NCBI RefSeq assembly: GCF_023078275.1
Contig: NC_062983.1
Coordinates: 6,751,001 to 6,815,000, forward strand
Direction: 5' to 3'
Length of the DNA stretch: 64,000 nt
Origin: Leguminivora glycinivorella
Lineage: Eukaryota; Arthropoda; Insecta; Lepidoptera; Tortricidae
Of the stretch, positions 46,451 to 59,600 are shown one piece after another. The translations under genes and the position numbers were made by a program. The notes beneath the pieces were generated by a model. It saw only the letters and a list, made by a program, of their open reading frames with translations, was not told where the DNA came from and made no database searches. The stretch's first letter is position 1. Each line of letters starts with the position of its first letter.

Positions 46451-47132
46451 CTGAAAATCCATACTAATATTATAAATGGGAAAGTGTGTGTGTCTGTTTG
46501 TTTGTCCGTTTTTCACGGCCAAACGGAGCCACGAATTGACGTGATATTTTGAAGTGGCTACCTTTGTCTCTTTCTAACGCGTGCGAAGCCGCGGGCAAAA
46601 ACTAGTTGTACATAAAAGTTGTTCAGATTTTGGTTTTATTTATTTATCATGTGCCGTACTCGAGGGATTCAAATTCGAACTTCGTAAAATCCAAGGGGTC
46701 CTAATTCGTATTTTTTATTTTTTTGTCGCCCCCCTCCCTCGAAAAAAGTCTAGATCCGGCGCAGTTTCCTAGGATAAAAGTGCTGTCAAATACCGGTCAT
46801 CTCCATATAAAATGTATGGGTAGAATATTATACGTTATTTACATTAGTATTATACTTTGATGTTATTATCAGTAATTAAATTATTAACTATAAATAAATA
46901 TCGAATGCTAAATATCTTATTACATCGGTTGCCAACAAGCATACGGTCTACGATTAGGTCAAAAATATTGCATATTTTGAAATTTCATTATTATACTTTT
47001 CAATTATACATATGTACTTGAATCTGTTAATTATATCGGTAAGGTACTCACAACCCCACAACACAAGCAGTTTTGAGCTTACCGTGGGACTCATTCAATC
47101 AGTGTAGGAATATTATATTTACTATTTATTTA

Positions 47133-47182
47133 TTCAATTCAATTCAATTCAATTCAATTCAATTCAATTCAATTCAATTCAA
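47133..47182. repeat. (AATTC)n microsatellite
   Basis: About ten units, against about five in the left arm at 813-837. The frame running through it is not a gene. Confidence 0.85.
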
Positions 47183-47204
47183 TATATTTATTTCGAAAAT
47201 TAAC

Positions 47205-47630
47205 CATAGAGGAATAAGAAAGGGAAGAGTTGTAACACCATACATCAGTAAATGCGAGTTATTTGTATAGGCATAGTTAAGTGACATCTAGCGACAATCA
47301 CGCGTCAAATAGCGTGAATTACTCGATACTAAGTGGCAACAGTATCTCTTCTGCCAAAAATTTAATATTTGGACAGTTTACCACTTAATATTACATGCAG
47401 AAGGAATTGAAAACAGAATACTGATTAATACTATTGTAATATTAGCTAAAAATTGGTGAGCATTAGACTCTTCGTTCGTCGCGACATCTATTGGCAAGTA
47501 GCAGTACTAATAATTTACGCTAGTTGACGCGTGATTGTCGCTAGATGTCACTTAACTATGCCTATACAAATAACTCTCATTTACTGATGTATGATGGAGT
47601 TAAAACTCTTCCATTAATTCTCTCTATGTT
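47205..47630. mobile_element. Foldback MITE (mirror of copy 1)
   Basis: Mirror of 362-790, with the same GACATCTAGCGACAATCACG arms. Confidence 0.7.
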
Positions 47631-47658
47631 TATTAGTATTAAAAGTAAAAAGTGTTAG

Positions 47659-50600
47659 TTACCGGCATTTGATCGTCCAAGGCTTGTCTATGTAGTAGAT
47701 GTGCAAAGACACGATGCCGTACGAGCCCGCCCACTCGTACAGACACGGAGGGCCGAACGGGATCGTGAGCTAGACAAATAGAATATGAACTTAGTTATCA
47801 CTTTCAGTATCACGCTAAAATAACATTATAATACTATTGCCTGTAACACTATTTTTAATTATACGTGAATTTGTAACTCGAGAAATTTCTTGTAAGGGGG
47901 CATCCATTAATCACGTCATACGTTTTGGCTTATTTTAGACTCCTCACCCCTCTCCATGGTGATTTTTGGTGATATTTTCAGGACCCCCACTTACGTACTT
48001 AAGTACACGTGATGAGGAAAAACTAAAAAATATCTTTGAAAATTAAAAATAACCGACTGCACACAGCTCTTCGAAACTGTTTAAGTACTTACAGAAAAGA
48101 ATAGCGCAGAAATATGGTTTTTTGTTTACTAACTATACGTAGTATAGTGTAGCACAGAGGAACAAAAAAACACGTGATATGTACCTCAACCCAACCCTCT
48201 GCCTCCCCCATGGTGATCGTTGATGATTTTCCCCTATATCGTATGACGTGATTAATGAACGCCTACTAAGTAGGTACTTAAATATAATAATTTAAAATAA
48301 ATTTATCTCTAAAATCTAAAAGATGCTGTGACGTCTTTTAAAAGGTTGTTTTTGGTTTTATCTCGACATCGCCAAGGGTAAGGGCTTTCATATTCCAACC
48401 CTTGTGGGTTTTTATCGCCGTTTGTGCACTGTGTCCCCGGTTTTGCATGTTCCTAATTAAGGTCCTTTTGTGCTTATAATGTATCTAAAGCTGATATTAT
48501 TTGAATGAAGAGTTAATTAGGCGGTTCCACACAGAGCGAGACATTAAGCCGTTTTGCGCGGCCGACCAACTTGCCTCGGCCGAGGCAAGTCCACATTTGA
48601 CGATTGCCGCGCCAGGAAATGCCTCGCTCTATGTGGGCCCGGCTATTAAGAGTTGTCGGCTTATTTAGAATAATTTAGATTTCTCCTCAATGGGACGGGC
48701 ATTGCCTAGAGTGTGGAGGTCAGCAAAATTGTAACCATGATGTGTTCATTGGAAAGAAATTTTACGAAAGCGACTGCTGCAAATAAATAATATTATATTA
48801 CGAGTAGAATATTATATTTGACGACCGGTCTGGCGCAGTCGGTAGTGACCCTGCCTACTACGCCGCGCCGCGGTCCTGGGTTCGAATCCCGGTAAGGGCA
48901 TTTATTTGTGTGATGAGCACAGATATTTGTTCCTGAGTCATGGACGTTTTCTATGTATATAAGTATTTATATATTATATATATCGTTGTCTTAGTACCCA
49001 CAACACAAGCTTTCTTGAGCTTACCGTGGGACTCAGTCAATCTGGGTAAGAATGTCCTTATAATATTTATTTATATATTTATTTAATATTTATATATTTA
49101 TTATATTATAACCGATTAATCATGAAGTTTTGGGAGACCAGGTAAATACCTAAATATCAGCAGCGGCTGCTTCATACAAGCCGATTCCCGCCGGCTTGCC
49201 TAAAATTGATTACTAGTAAAGTACCTAATGTTAAGGTAGGTTTCTTTTTGCTTTGGTGTTGCCTAGCAGAAATTTTCACCAGCCGCCACTGCTATATACA
49301 CATTATCATCATCATCATGTCAGCCCTTTATCGCCCACTGCTGAGCATAGGCCTCTCTTCTAGTACGCCACTTGTCCCGGTCCTGAGCTAGTCTCATCCA
49401 GTTGTGACCCGCAATTATCCGGATGTTGTCCACCCAAAGAGCTAACGGATGCCAAGCGCTTCTTCGGCCACCATTCCGTGAACATTTTAGTCCACTTATC
49501 ATCACTCTGCCTAGTAGGGTGGATCAAAAAAACACTTTTTTTGGAATTAGCAAACCTAATAGTTATCAATCAATGACCCTTAGTCTATGAAGCCTTTGTG
49601 CAAAATTTCAGCTTTTTTAATCAACATCTTCAGCCCCCGCATTAGGTTTGAAATTTTGAAAATCTCATACAAACCTGAAAATTCAACTTTCAGATAAAAA
49701 AAAATTCGGCTGTATTATGTATATGTTATTGATACATATCAATATAAGAAACTACCAAAAGCTGCGAATATAGCATCAAAAATCGCCAAAGTTCGCCTAG
49801 TTTCAGTACATTTGCCGAAATAGCCGCTAAAATACCGAAAATTTGCGATTTTTAACGCTATTTTCGCAACTTTTGGTAGTTTCTTGTAATAATATGTATC
49901 AATAATGTATACTGAACATAATACAGCCGAAATTTTTTTTTGATCTGAAAGTTGAATTTTCAGGTTTGTATGAGATTTTCAAAATTTGAAGATGTTGAAT
50001 AAAAAAGCTGAAATTTTGCACAAAGGCTTCATAGACTAAGGGTCATTGATAGGGAATGCAATCTCGTTCTCGCGAGATCTCTTTTGTACGAGATCTCGGT
50101 CATTTTTAGCGAGATTGATCTCGGCCGAAAAATTGACGAGATCTCGCGAGATCAACGAGATTGAACTCAAGCATAAAAAGTCTTATTCGAAGCTCGCGAA
50201 ATGACTAGACATGTTTTGTTCCCAAGTTGTAAATGATTTATATGAACTATATCATTTAACTGAACTCGCCAACTCGTTAACTCAGTAGAGAACTAGAGAT
50301 CTAGAGATTCAACTCGCTTATTTCGCTCAATAATTTACCTATCTCAGTTCGGAATGACGAATGACAGATTCAGTCCGTTTCTAAATAATTCGAAGGGTGT
50401 CAAGCCAGGGCTATTTGCGTGATTCGCCATTATGGTATTACACTTACGGCTGTGTGTATATAACCATCTATTTTGCGAATTTTCGTGCACAGAGTTTTGT
50501 TGTATGTCGAGAGAGCAGAAGCCTACAACAACCTCACTACGGCTGTCGTTTGTTAGGCAACCAATAACAATTTCTATTTTACACTCACAATTTTTATTTT

Positions 50601-53600
50601 GTCACACTACTATATATTATAATATAGCGGGTAGTGACCCTGACTGCTACGCCGCGGTCTCGGATTCCAATCCCGGTAAGGGCCATTTATTTGTGTGATG
50701 AACACAGATATTTGTTCCTGAGTCATGAATGTTCTCTATGTATTTAGTACTTGTATATTATGTATACCGTTGTCTGAGTACCCACAACACAAGCTTTCTT
50801 GAGCTCACCGTGGGACTAAGTCAATCTGTGAAAAAATAATATTTATTTAATAATATTTATGTATCTGTTTTTCTTTCTATTTTAGTTTCTTATTTAACTC
50901 TCGGGTTTAAGAAGATTGCTATATTGTATTGGTAGTGTAATATTATTATGTAATTTATTAGTAGTCAACTAGTCATAATTAATTGAGTATAGTTAATGTT
51001 TTTATGTGGGTCTATTTAATGATGGTAGGGATAACCTTGACTTTTATAATGTTAAATTTTTATCCTTTCACCAATAAAGGCATACGTTGCGGAATTTTTA
51101 AGTAGTCTATACTGTGTACTTCTTCGCGGTTGGCATGGCAACGAATTCGAATTTGGCACGCTTCTACTCATTCGTGAATTATTTTATTTTATTTTCTTAC
51201 ATAATAATCTATAATTCAAACTTTATAAAATATATATTGTGAGTTATGAGGTACATAATTTATGTTAAACAATGTAAAATACATCAAAAAAATATGAAAA
51301 AATTGTCAAGATAAATATTTGTTTCATAATAGCAATCATTCTTTTTTTTTTATGGGATAGGAGGCAAACGAGCAGACAGGTCGCCTGATGGTAAGCGATC
51401 ACCGCCGCCCATGGACACCCGAAACACCAGAGGTTATTATTGTTATCCTTATCTTAATCACAATATAGCAATGAATATTGTGATTATTTACAAGAATAAA
51501 CCCACAAACCGGAAAATCTCGCGAGATCTCGAAATTGGCGAGATCTCGCGAGATTGGTTTCATGAATTCCCGAGATCTCGCCTGGGCCCCAATCTCGACG
51601 AGATTGCATTCCCTAGTCATTGATAACTATTAGGTTTGCTAATTCCAAAAAAGTGTTTTTTTGATCCACCCTACTGCCTAGCAACATGTCCCGCCCAACT
51701 CCATTTTAGTTTGGTAATGACGAAACCAATGTCTTGCACAGATTATAATTGAATTTAACACATACATATAGGTATTGCTCCAAACATAATTATACTGAAG
51801 GCGACATTTCCCTCAGACCCTTCACAAAATACAATTCAATTTCCGGCTTTCCATATTCTAGTTCCGCAAGTACACGGACGTTCAATCCCTATGTTTATGG
51901 AGGAGCTTCGCCTAGCTTTGCTCTGATTATGCCGGAGGCAAACCTACTATTTGTTTTACTTTTAGTGAAGATTTCATCATCATCCTCATCATTTCAGCCA
52001 TTAATCGCCCACTGTTGAGCATAGGCCTCCTTCGTGTACGCCACTTATCCCGGTCCTGGGCTAATCTCATCCAGAAGTGCCCCGCAGTTTTTAGGATGTC
52101 GTCCACCCAACGAGCCAACGAAACAAGAAACGAAACAAGTGAAGATTTAGTTTTTTTATCTGAAAGCTGAGTTAGTCGGCAGTTTTCTTAGGCATGTTTC
52201 ACGAAAATCGGTCTACTATGTCGCGGTCGGGGGTTTTTTCAAAATTGTAATTTTGTGATTATCATCAAAAACAGCATTAGGTAACTACGTCGTTTTCCAC
52301 AGACTTTTAAGGTGGTTTTCCACCGGCAGGGCGTGAATGGGCAGAGCGGGGAGGGAATTTAAATCGCCCGGACCCTTTTCCACTAAAAATTGCCATTAAT
52401 AGCCATCGCGGGCCAGCGCGAGCCCGCGCGAGCCCGCGCGTGCCTGCGCGTGCCTGCCGCAGATTGTAGGTTTCATACGATACTCTATGTCGAAAGCAAT
52501 ACGGTACATTTTTACACTAATAAATATCTCAATTCAAGTCTCGCACATCCTCTTCAATCCGCGCCTCGCCATGTCTCGTCCCGCTCTGCCGGTAGAATAC
52601 CACCTTCGAGTTAATTTATACTCTAAATAAAAAGCAATACGGTTAATTTTTACGCTAACTAATATTTCAATTCATGTCCCGCACATCCACGTCAATCCAC
52701 TCCTCTCCACGCTAAGCCACTTATCGTCTCGCTCTGCCGGTGGGAAATTAACATCAGAGTTAATTTATACTTTAAGTCGGAAGCAATACAGTTCATTTTT
52801 ACACTAACAAATATCTCAATTAAAGTCCCGCACATCCAAGCCAATCTTTACTATTTCCACCAAAGATGCGCTGGGCGAGAATTTAAAATTCGCCATACAA
52901 ATTTCAATTCCCTCTCCGCTCTGCCCATTCACGCTCTCCCGGTGGAAAACCACCTTTAGACGGAGAATTCGTGCATTCGAAATTCGACGTCGGACTCGTC
53001 AAGTGGTTGGAATGCTTCTCTATGTTTCTACACAATCTAACGCTCAGTGGACGAGAAGGGATGATTTTTCTCGTTCTTAGTATAATCTTGATTGCGGGTC
53101 CAACTTACTTGCTATAATAAAGGATCATGTAGGAGAGGAGTTCTCATTTGTTTTGTGAGTTCATTTTGAAAGATGATATACCTAAATAAAATCGCCGTCA
53201 ATAGAAATTGTGAACAACGTAAACAAACCAGTCAATGTAATATCCGTATTCTGAAATGAAATGAAATGAAATGAAATATTTATTTTCCAAGTAGGCATAT
53301 TACAATGCGCTTATGAACGTCAAATAAAACTACGCCGGCTCTAACCCTACGCCTCAGCCTCGAGAAGATTTCAGTCCCCCCTCAGTTGGAGGAGGGTATC
53401 CACTATGGGACCGGCAAGAAACTCGGCGGGCCACTTCTTTTCAAAACATTACATCTTATATTTAACATGCATTAAAAAAAAACAAGATACAATTTAATAA
53501 GCAAAAGTATTCATAAAAAAAAAAATATTAACACAAGAAATTATACAAAGTACAAAGCTATTATGATTATTAATAAGAGATGTTAGAGATGTATAGAGTC

Positions 53601-56600
53601 TCTAAGTGTCAAAGTACATCAAAAAAAATTATACATGAAGAAAAAAACCGAATAACTAAAATAACTTTAGAGTTGTAAAAGACTCTTGTTGTCTTAAGCA
53701 AAGGAAAAAAAAATATATGTATACTGTTACGATATTTTATTTTATGGGGGGTTTCCTTTAGCTAACGCCAAAATAAAAAAAAATCAAACAACAGTTGAAG
53801 AGGAACCAGGTATTTATTGAATTCAGGAAAAAAAAATCTAAATTGTTTATGCTAATTTGTTAACCTAGATACACGGTAACAATTGTTTGCCGAGGGCTAG
53901 CTCACGAGAACAATAATGTTGAGTTTATATTTTAAGGGAACAAACGTGGGTCAGCGAGCTCTAAATTATCATTACTGGTAGAAACGGATACAGCGGTCAA
54001 TATATATTAAGGTAGTTACACGGAAGGGCGCCAGAACCGAAAGGCCGGTTCATTCAGTCAATAAGTAAACGTGGAAAGATCTGACCTCGAAACACCACAA
54101 CTGCCACGTCAGCAGCCTTGGGGTGAAACGTCGGGAGTAGGTAGAACAGCAGCAATCTGCTGCCCACAAGTTACCGGAACACCAGGGGGATCTCTCGCGG
54201 CCGGCGCGAGGTTTAGGCGACGCGGCGTGAACCCTGGAATGGTTATACCAGTCTGTAAGTAAAATTCCTAAAAATGGTGCCCGTAAGGGGGGTTTATACC
54301 GCCCGCAGGACACGGGGGCTACCTTGGAATTTAAATTTCGAACGACAACGCGTTCCGTGAAACGACCTACTGCTAATTTGGAAAATATACATCACCTACT
54401 GAACAAGTTGGCTGCCAACAAGGATTAAAGAAGGTTTGACTTACCGTTGATGGAGAAAGGGCCTGCAGAAGGCAAAATTGCACCCATTTCGACATCCGGG
54501 CACGCTTGGCGCCGCCTATCACCATCAGAACATGGTTTTATTCACGTCCGATTCCGGGGCTGGAAAATATGCAACGCTTCGTTAGAAACTAACCAACTAA
54601 AAAGAAATACACAACCGAATCACTATTGAAACTCACTCAAACGGGCGATTGCGCCCGATTTTGGCTTGGGCCAACGATATCCCTTCAACTCTCTCTCCGG
54701 CAAAAAGAAATCCCATCTCATTCGCCATTTTGGACGGGACTAGTGTTGCCAAGCCTAAATCGGCTCGCACCGCAAACAGCCGGCTCCGGACGTTCAATGG
54801 AAATTAAGTCAACAATAAAATATAATACTAAACTCTTCGCGATTAACGCGGAGCTTAAAAAAAAAACCCATAATTAAGTCTGGTTACGAATAAAAGGAAG
54901 GAAGGCAAACGCCCGATGACGATTTACTTCTATTTTTCAAAATGGCAACTATGATCCACGTAAGTCCATAGAGGAATACAAGAGTGCAGCTATCCCACGC
55001 TAGATGGCGAGGAAGGCCGATCCAGGATCAGACAGCTCACGGTCGATGACTTCCGGCCGATTTCCGACAGAGGGCGGTAGAAGGCGTAACCTACGCCTTG
55101 CATTCTTAAATTTATTACTTTATTAAGGAGAATGAAATTTTATTGTTACAATACTTAATCTACTTTTTTCCTTGGAGATGTATATGGTCTCCAAGAGTCA
55201 GAAAGAAAAATAAACAAACAAGGACCGAACAGAGTGCCTCAACGTAATCTCATTCAAAATTAATGTTACATAGAATAGCATAGCCCCTATTAGCTGAAAC
55301 AGACCGGTCTTCACAAACAGCACCCGTTCACGAATATGGCGCGCATCTCAGCCATCGCCTCCCTCAACCTTCATTCGGGAAGGTGGCGACCCGATCAACG
55401 ACGTCACCGTAAGCAAAGACTTTTTAGCGAGCATGACATGTTCAAGCTGTCCGGGCTGTATTAAATATTCCAATAATAAGTGAATACGGTATACCTAGAT
55501 GTAAGACACAACATTCCGTGCTTGTATGTTACATAGTTTAAATTGACTTAATTGAAAACAAGATCTTGGGAGATGTAAAAGGTCCCCACAGTCAATTATA
55601 ATTAATGGGATATAATAAAAAATAAAAATTTGGAGGTGTAAAGGTTCTCCAAGTGTCAAAAGAACTAGAAATAGAAAAAAAAATGCGTATGAAATACAAA
55701 TTTCACGTCAAGAGACTGTTAAGCTAGCAATCTCCAACTAATTCTACAGAATACATTCTAGCAATCCTTGGTTGCTTTAGAATCATCATGCGATGCACAT
55801 TGATTAAATAGGACAGTTTTTAGCCAGTACTTAATGAGTTATTAAAGGAAATTAAACACAATTCGAAATGTTGACTACAGGTTTGTTTACATTGTTCGGA
55901 AGTTTTATTGACGGCGACTTTAGGTTTGCATATTATAATACCCAGCCCCCTGCTTCACACCGGGCGGTCGTTCAAACCAATCCCGGTAGTTCTGGCGTCC
56001 CACTCGGCCAAAGAGCTGGAAGCCGGTACCAATCAGCTCGCCTTGGCCTACTAGCCTTCATTTCCCTGTTATTTATTGTTATTACTGTTACAAGTCTATC
56101 ATGTCATACCTCAGCTCCCTGCTTCGCGCCGGGCGGTCGTTCGAACCAATCCCGGTACTTCTGGCGTCCCACTCGGCCGAAGAACTGGAAGCCGGTATCA
56201 ATCAGCTCGCCTTGGCCTACTAGCCTCATTTCCCTGTTATTTATTGTTATTACTGTTACAAGTCTATCATGTCATACCTCAGCTCCCTGCTTCGCGCGGG
56301 GCGGTCTTTCGAACCACTCGCGGTACTTCTGGCGTCCCACTCGGCCGAAGAGCTGGAAGCCGGTACCAATCAGCTCGCCCTGGCTTACTAGCGCGAACCA
56401 GGGCAGTGTGTCTTCGCAATTCATGTCACGTGTCATGTTGTAGTAGTAGTGAGTACCTGGAGGAAAGGGTGTTGTGTATATTTGGTATTTATTCAGAACT
56501 TCAATTATCTATTGAGGTTCGACAAAAAAAACATGTGGCCAATACAAAAACTCTTGATGAAATCAACGGTGCCTATGCATTATGTGGAAGAATTCTTTTT

Positions 56601-59600
56601 TTTAACACGCTTTTATTAGGTCGTCGTCGTCGTGTATGTAACTATGTATGTAATGGAATCTAAGGAAGCTAATTTAACCATCTTCCAGGAGTCGTAGCGT
56701 AATGAAAATTGGCAGCTATATGTAGTTCCGATGACAATACAATAATATGGTACTGTTGAGCTGATCTGATGATGGAGTCGGAAGATATGAACTGGAACTA
56801 CATGATGGAACATCGTATCATAGCCGTTTTTGGGTTTCTTAGAAAAGTCTTGTAATGAACTTTGACTACAATTAGGTTTCAAGGTCTGATGATGAAGCCG
56901 GAAGATATGAACTGGAACTACATGATGGAACATCGTATCATAGCTGTTTTTGGGCTTCTTAGGAAAGTCTTGTAATGAACTTTGACTACAATTAGGTTTC
57001 AAGGTCTGATGATGGAGCCGGAAGATATGAGCTGGAGCTACATGATGGAACATCGTATCATAGCTGTTTTTGGGCTTCTTAGAAAAGTCTTGTAATGAAC
57101 TTTGACTACGATTAGGTTTCAAGGTCTGATGATGGAGCCGGAAGATATGAACTGGAACTACATGATGGAACATCGTATCATAGCTGTTTTTGGGCTTCTT
57201 AGAAAAGTATTGTAATGAACTTTGACTACGATTAGGTTTCAAGGTCTGATGATGGAGCCGGAAGATATGAACTGGAACTACATGATGGAACATCGTATCA
57301 TAGCTGTTTTTGGGCTTCTTAGAAAAGTCTTGTAATGAACTATGACTACGATTAGGTTTCAAGGCCTGATGATGGTGCCGGAAGATAAGAACAGAAAAGG
57401 GGGGGGGGGGGGGGGGGCTCGAGGGGAGAAGCATGAAAGAAAGATCAACGTAGTATTTAAAATAAGTTGGGTTAGCGTTTTCTTGTGACCTTTCAGAGCA
57501 AACAAAGGGGGGCTCGGGGGGCGAAGCCCCCGCATAAAAGAAAGATCAACGTTGTTTTTAAAATAAGTTGGGTTAAGGTTTTCTTGTGATCCTTAAGAGT
57601 AAAGAAAAGGGGGGCTCGGGGGCGAAGCCCCCCGCATGAAAGAAAGATCAACGTAGTATTTAGAATAAGTTGGGTTAGCGTTTTCTTGTGACCTTTAAGA
57701 GCAAACAAAGGGGGGCTCGGGGGGCGAAGCCCCCCGCATGAAAGAAAGATCAACGTAGTATTTAAGATAAGTTGGGTTAGCGTTTTCTTGTGACCTTTAA
57801 GAGAAAACAAAGGGGGGCTCGGGGGGCGAAGCCCCCGCATAAAAGAAAGATAAACGTTGTATTTAAAATAAGTTGGGTTAAGGTTTTCTTGTGATCCTTA
57901 AGAGTAAAGAAAAGGGGGGCTCGGGGGCGAAGCCCCCGCATGAAAGAAAGATCAACGTAGTATTTAGAATAAGTTGGGTTAGCGTTTTCTTGTGACCTTT
58001 AAGAGCAAACAAAGGGGGGCTCGGGGGGCGAAGCCCACCGCATAAAAGAAAGATCAACGTAGTATTTAAGATAAGTTGGGTTAGCGTTTGCTTGTGACCT
58101 TTAAGAGCAAACAAAGGGGGGCTCGGGGGGCGAAGCCCCCGCATAAAAGAAAGATCAACGTAGTATTTAAGATAAGTTGGGTTAGCGTTTGCTTGTGACC
58201 TTTAAGAGCAAACAAAGGGGGGCTCGGGGGGCGAAGCCCCCCGCATAAAAGAAAGATTAACGTAGTATTTAAAATAAGTTGGGTTAAGGTTTTCTTGTGA
58301 TCCTTAAGAGTAAAGAAAAGGGGGGCTCGGGGGGCGAAGCCCCCTGCATGAAAGAAAGATCAACGTTGTATTTAAAATAAGTTGGGTAATGGTTTTCCTG
58401 TGACCCTTAAGAGCAAATAAAGGGGGGCTCGGCAAAAAAGAAATACTTAAATTTTGTTTGAATTAGTTGAAATGTGACAATATTTTCTAATCGAGTCAAA
58501 CAAAATCCCACTAGCTGAGAGCTTCAAAACAATGTATGGCGAAAGTATGTCTCTCTAATGTCTTCAAAAAGTCCGCGATGGCACATGTCTATATTGTCTA
58601 TCTTTTACGGATAACTTACTAGGTATAAACATTTTTATGATAATACCGTAATAAGAAGGTAGCCGCTAGTTATTATTAAGTAGCAATTAGCAATAAGTAC
58701 ACGTTAAGCCACAAATGGCATGTAAAATCCGCCTACTTGAAATAAATTTATGTATAAATGTTAAAAGTATTTCATTATTAATGACTAAAAAGTATAAAAT
58801 AAATTAATAGCTTAAAAAACACTATAAAACACGCTTTTATAAATGCACGTAAAAGCCAAAAATAAATTATGGATCGTTCAAGTTGTCTCTATTTGTGAGC
58901 TGAAGTTTAAAAACTATGTGCTTTTAATTATAATATTTGATTGTAAAAGCGTGGGGCGCTGGAACAGGAAAGACTTTCTTGTAAACAAATACTAATCCGA
59001 ACTTCCTGGCGAATGAAGTTGCATAAGAACATAACGTTTACATATGCCGCCTAAGGGTTACCAAAGAGAACCAAAGATATCTCGTCCACGAACAAGAACT
59101 CTGCATCCTGTCACTGTAGACACTTTCCCCTTTTGTACTTTGATTACCGGAAAAAAGCGGCGTTCTAAGTGTCGGTGACTGTCGACTCTCCTCGCTACTA
59201 GCGCATATTTTGTCTGAGTTCGACAAACTGGTACCTACTTTGAACACTGACTTTTAATTTATTTGACTGTTTAATGTAGAACCTACTAGTCATGCTGCAA
59301 CTCCAGTTAGCGCGTCAATCTGTGTAACCTCCTTCCCGTAACATAGCATAATTTGATTTATCAGCAAGTTATACAAAAAGTCTTTCTTGTTCCAGCGCCT
59401 CACGCTTTTACAATCAAATATTATAATTAAAAGCACATAGTTTTTAAACTTCAGCTCACAAATAGAGACAACTTGAACGATCCATAATTTATTTTTGGCT
59501 TTTACGTGCATTTATAAAAGCGTGTTTTATAGTGTTTTTTAAACTATTAATTTATTGATCTGATATACAGCATTTTGGTCTTCATTAAAATAGGTGCTAA

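Larger units (their letters stand above)
28611..47855 (-). repeat. Right arm of giant inverted duplication
   Basis: Reverse-complement partner of 139-26,166. It is shorter because it lacks the 6.6 kb retrotransposon and the 3.9 kb satellite-bearing element of the left arm, although it has its own insertions at 35,641-37,305, 37,768-40,355, 42,697-43,263 and 43,829-44,372. Homology is visible to about 47,855. There the left arm is interrupted by the element at 1-139, so the true outer end cannot be seen. Confidence 0.93.
49515..51673. mobile_element. Foldback hAT element with a second hAT nested inside
   Basis: 8-bp target duplication CTGCCTAG (49,507-49,514; 51,674-51,681) and ends TAGGGTGGATC / GATCCACCCTA. 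Without the nested element it is about 0.6 kb, and it folds on itself because TCAGCTTTTTT/AAAAAAGCTGA arms span 49,560-50,040. Confidence 0.88.
49300..51760 (-). mobile_element. RTE-type retrotransposon 3' end, split by a hAT
   Basis: On the minus strand, coding remnants end in RLAQDRDKWRTRREAYAQQW before a stop and a (GAT)n tail (49,300-49,315), the usual end of RTE ORF2. The upstream part continues after the hAT at 51,682-51,760. The 5' portion is absent. Confidence 0.75.

Noticed and set aside
56616..58144. Minus-strand frames of 272, 115 and 88 residues
   Set aside because: They are open only because the satellite periods (120 and 102 bases) are multiples of three. The peptides are pure repeats of the unit.
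57378..58435. Evenly spaced repeats reminiscent of a CRISPR array
   Set aside because: Units are contiguous 102-bp satellite monomers with no variable spacers, and the genome is animal.
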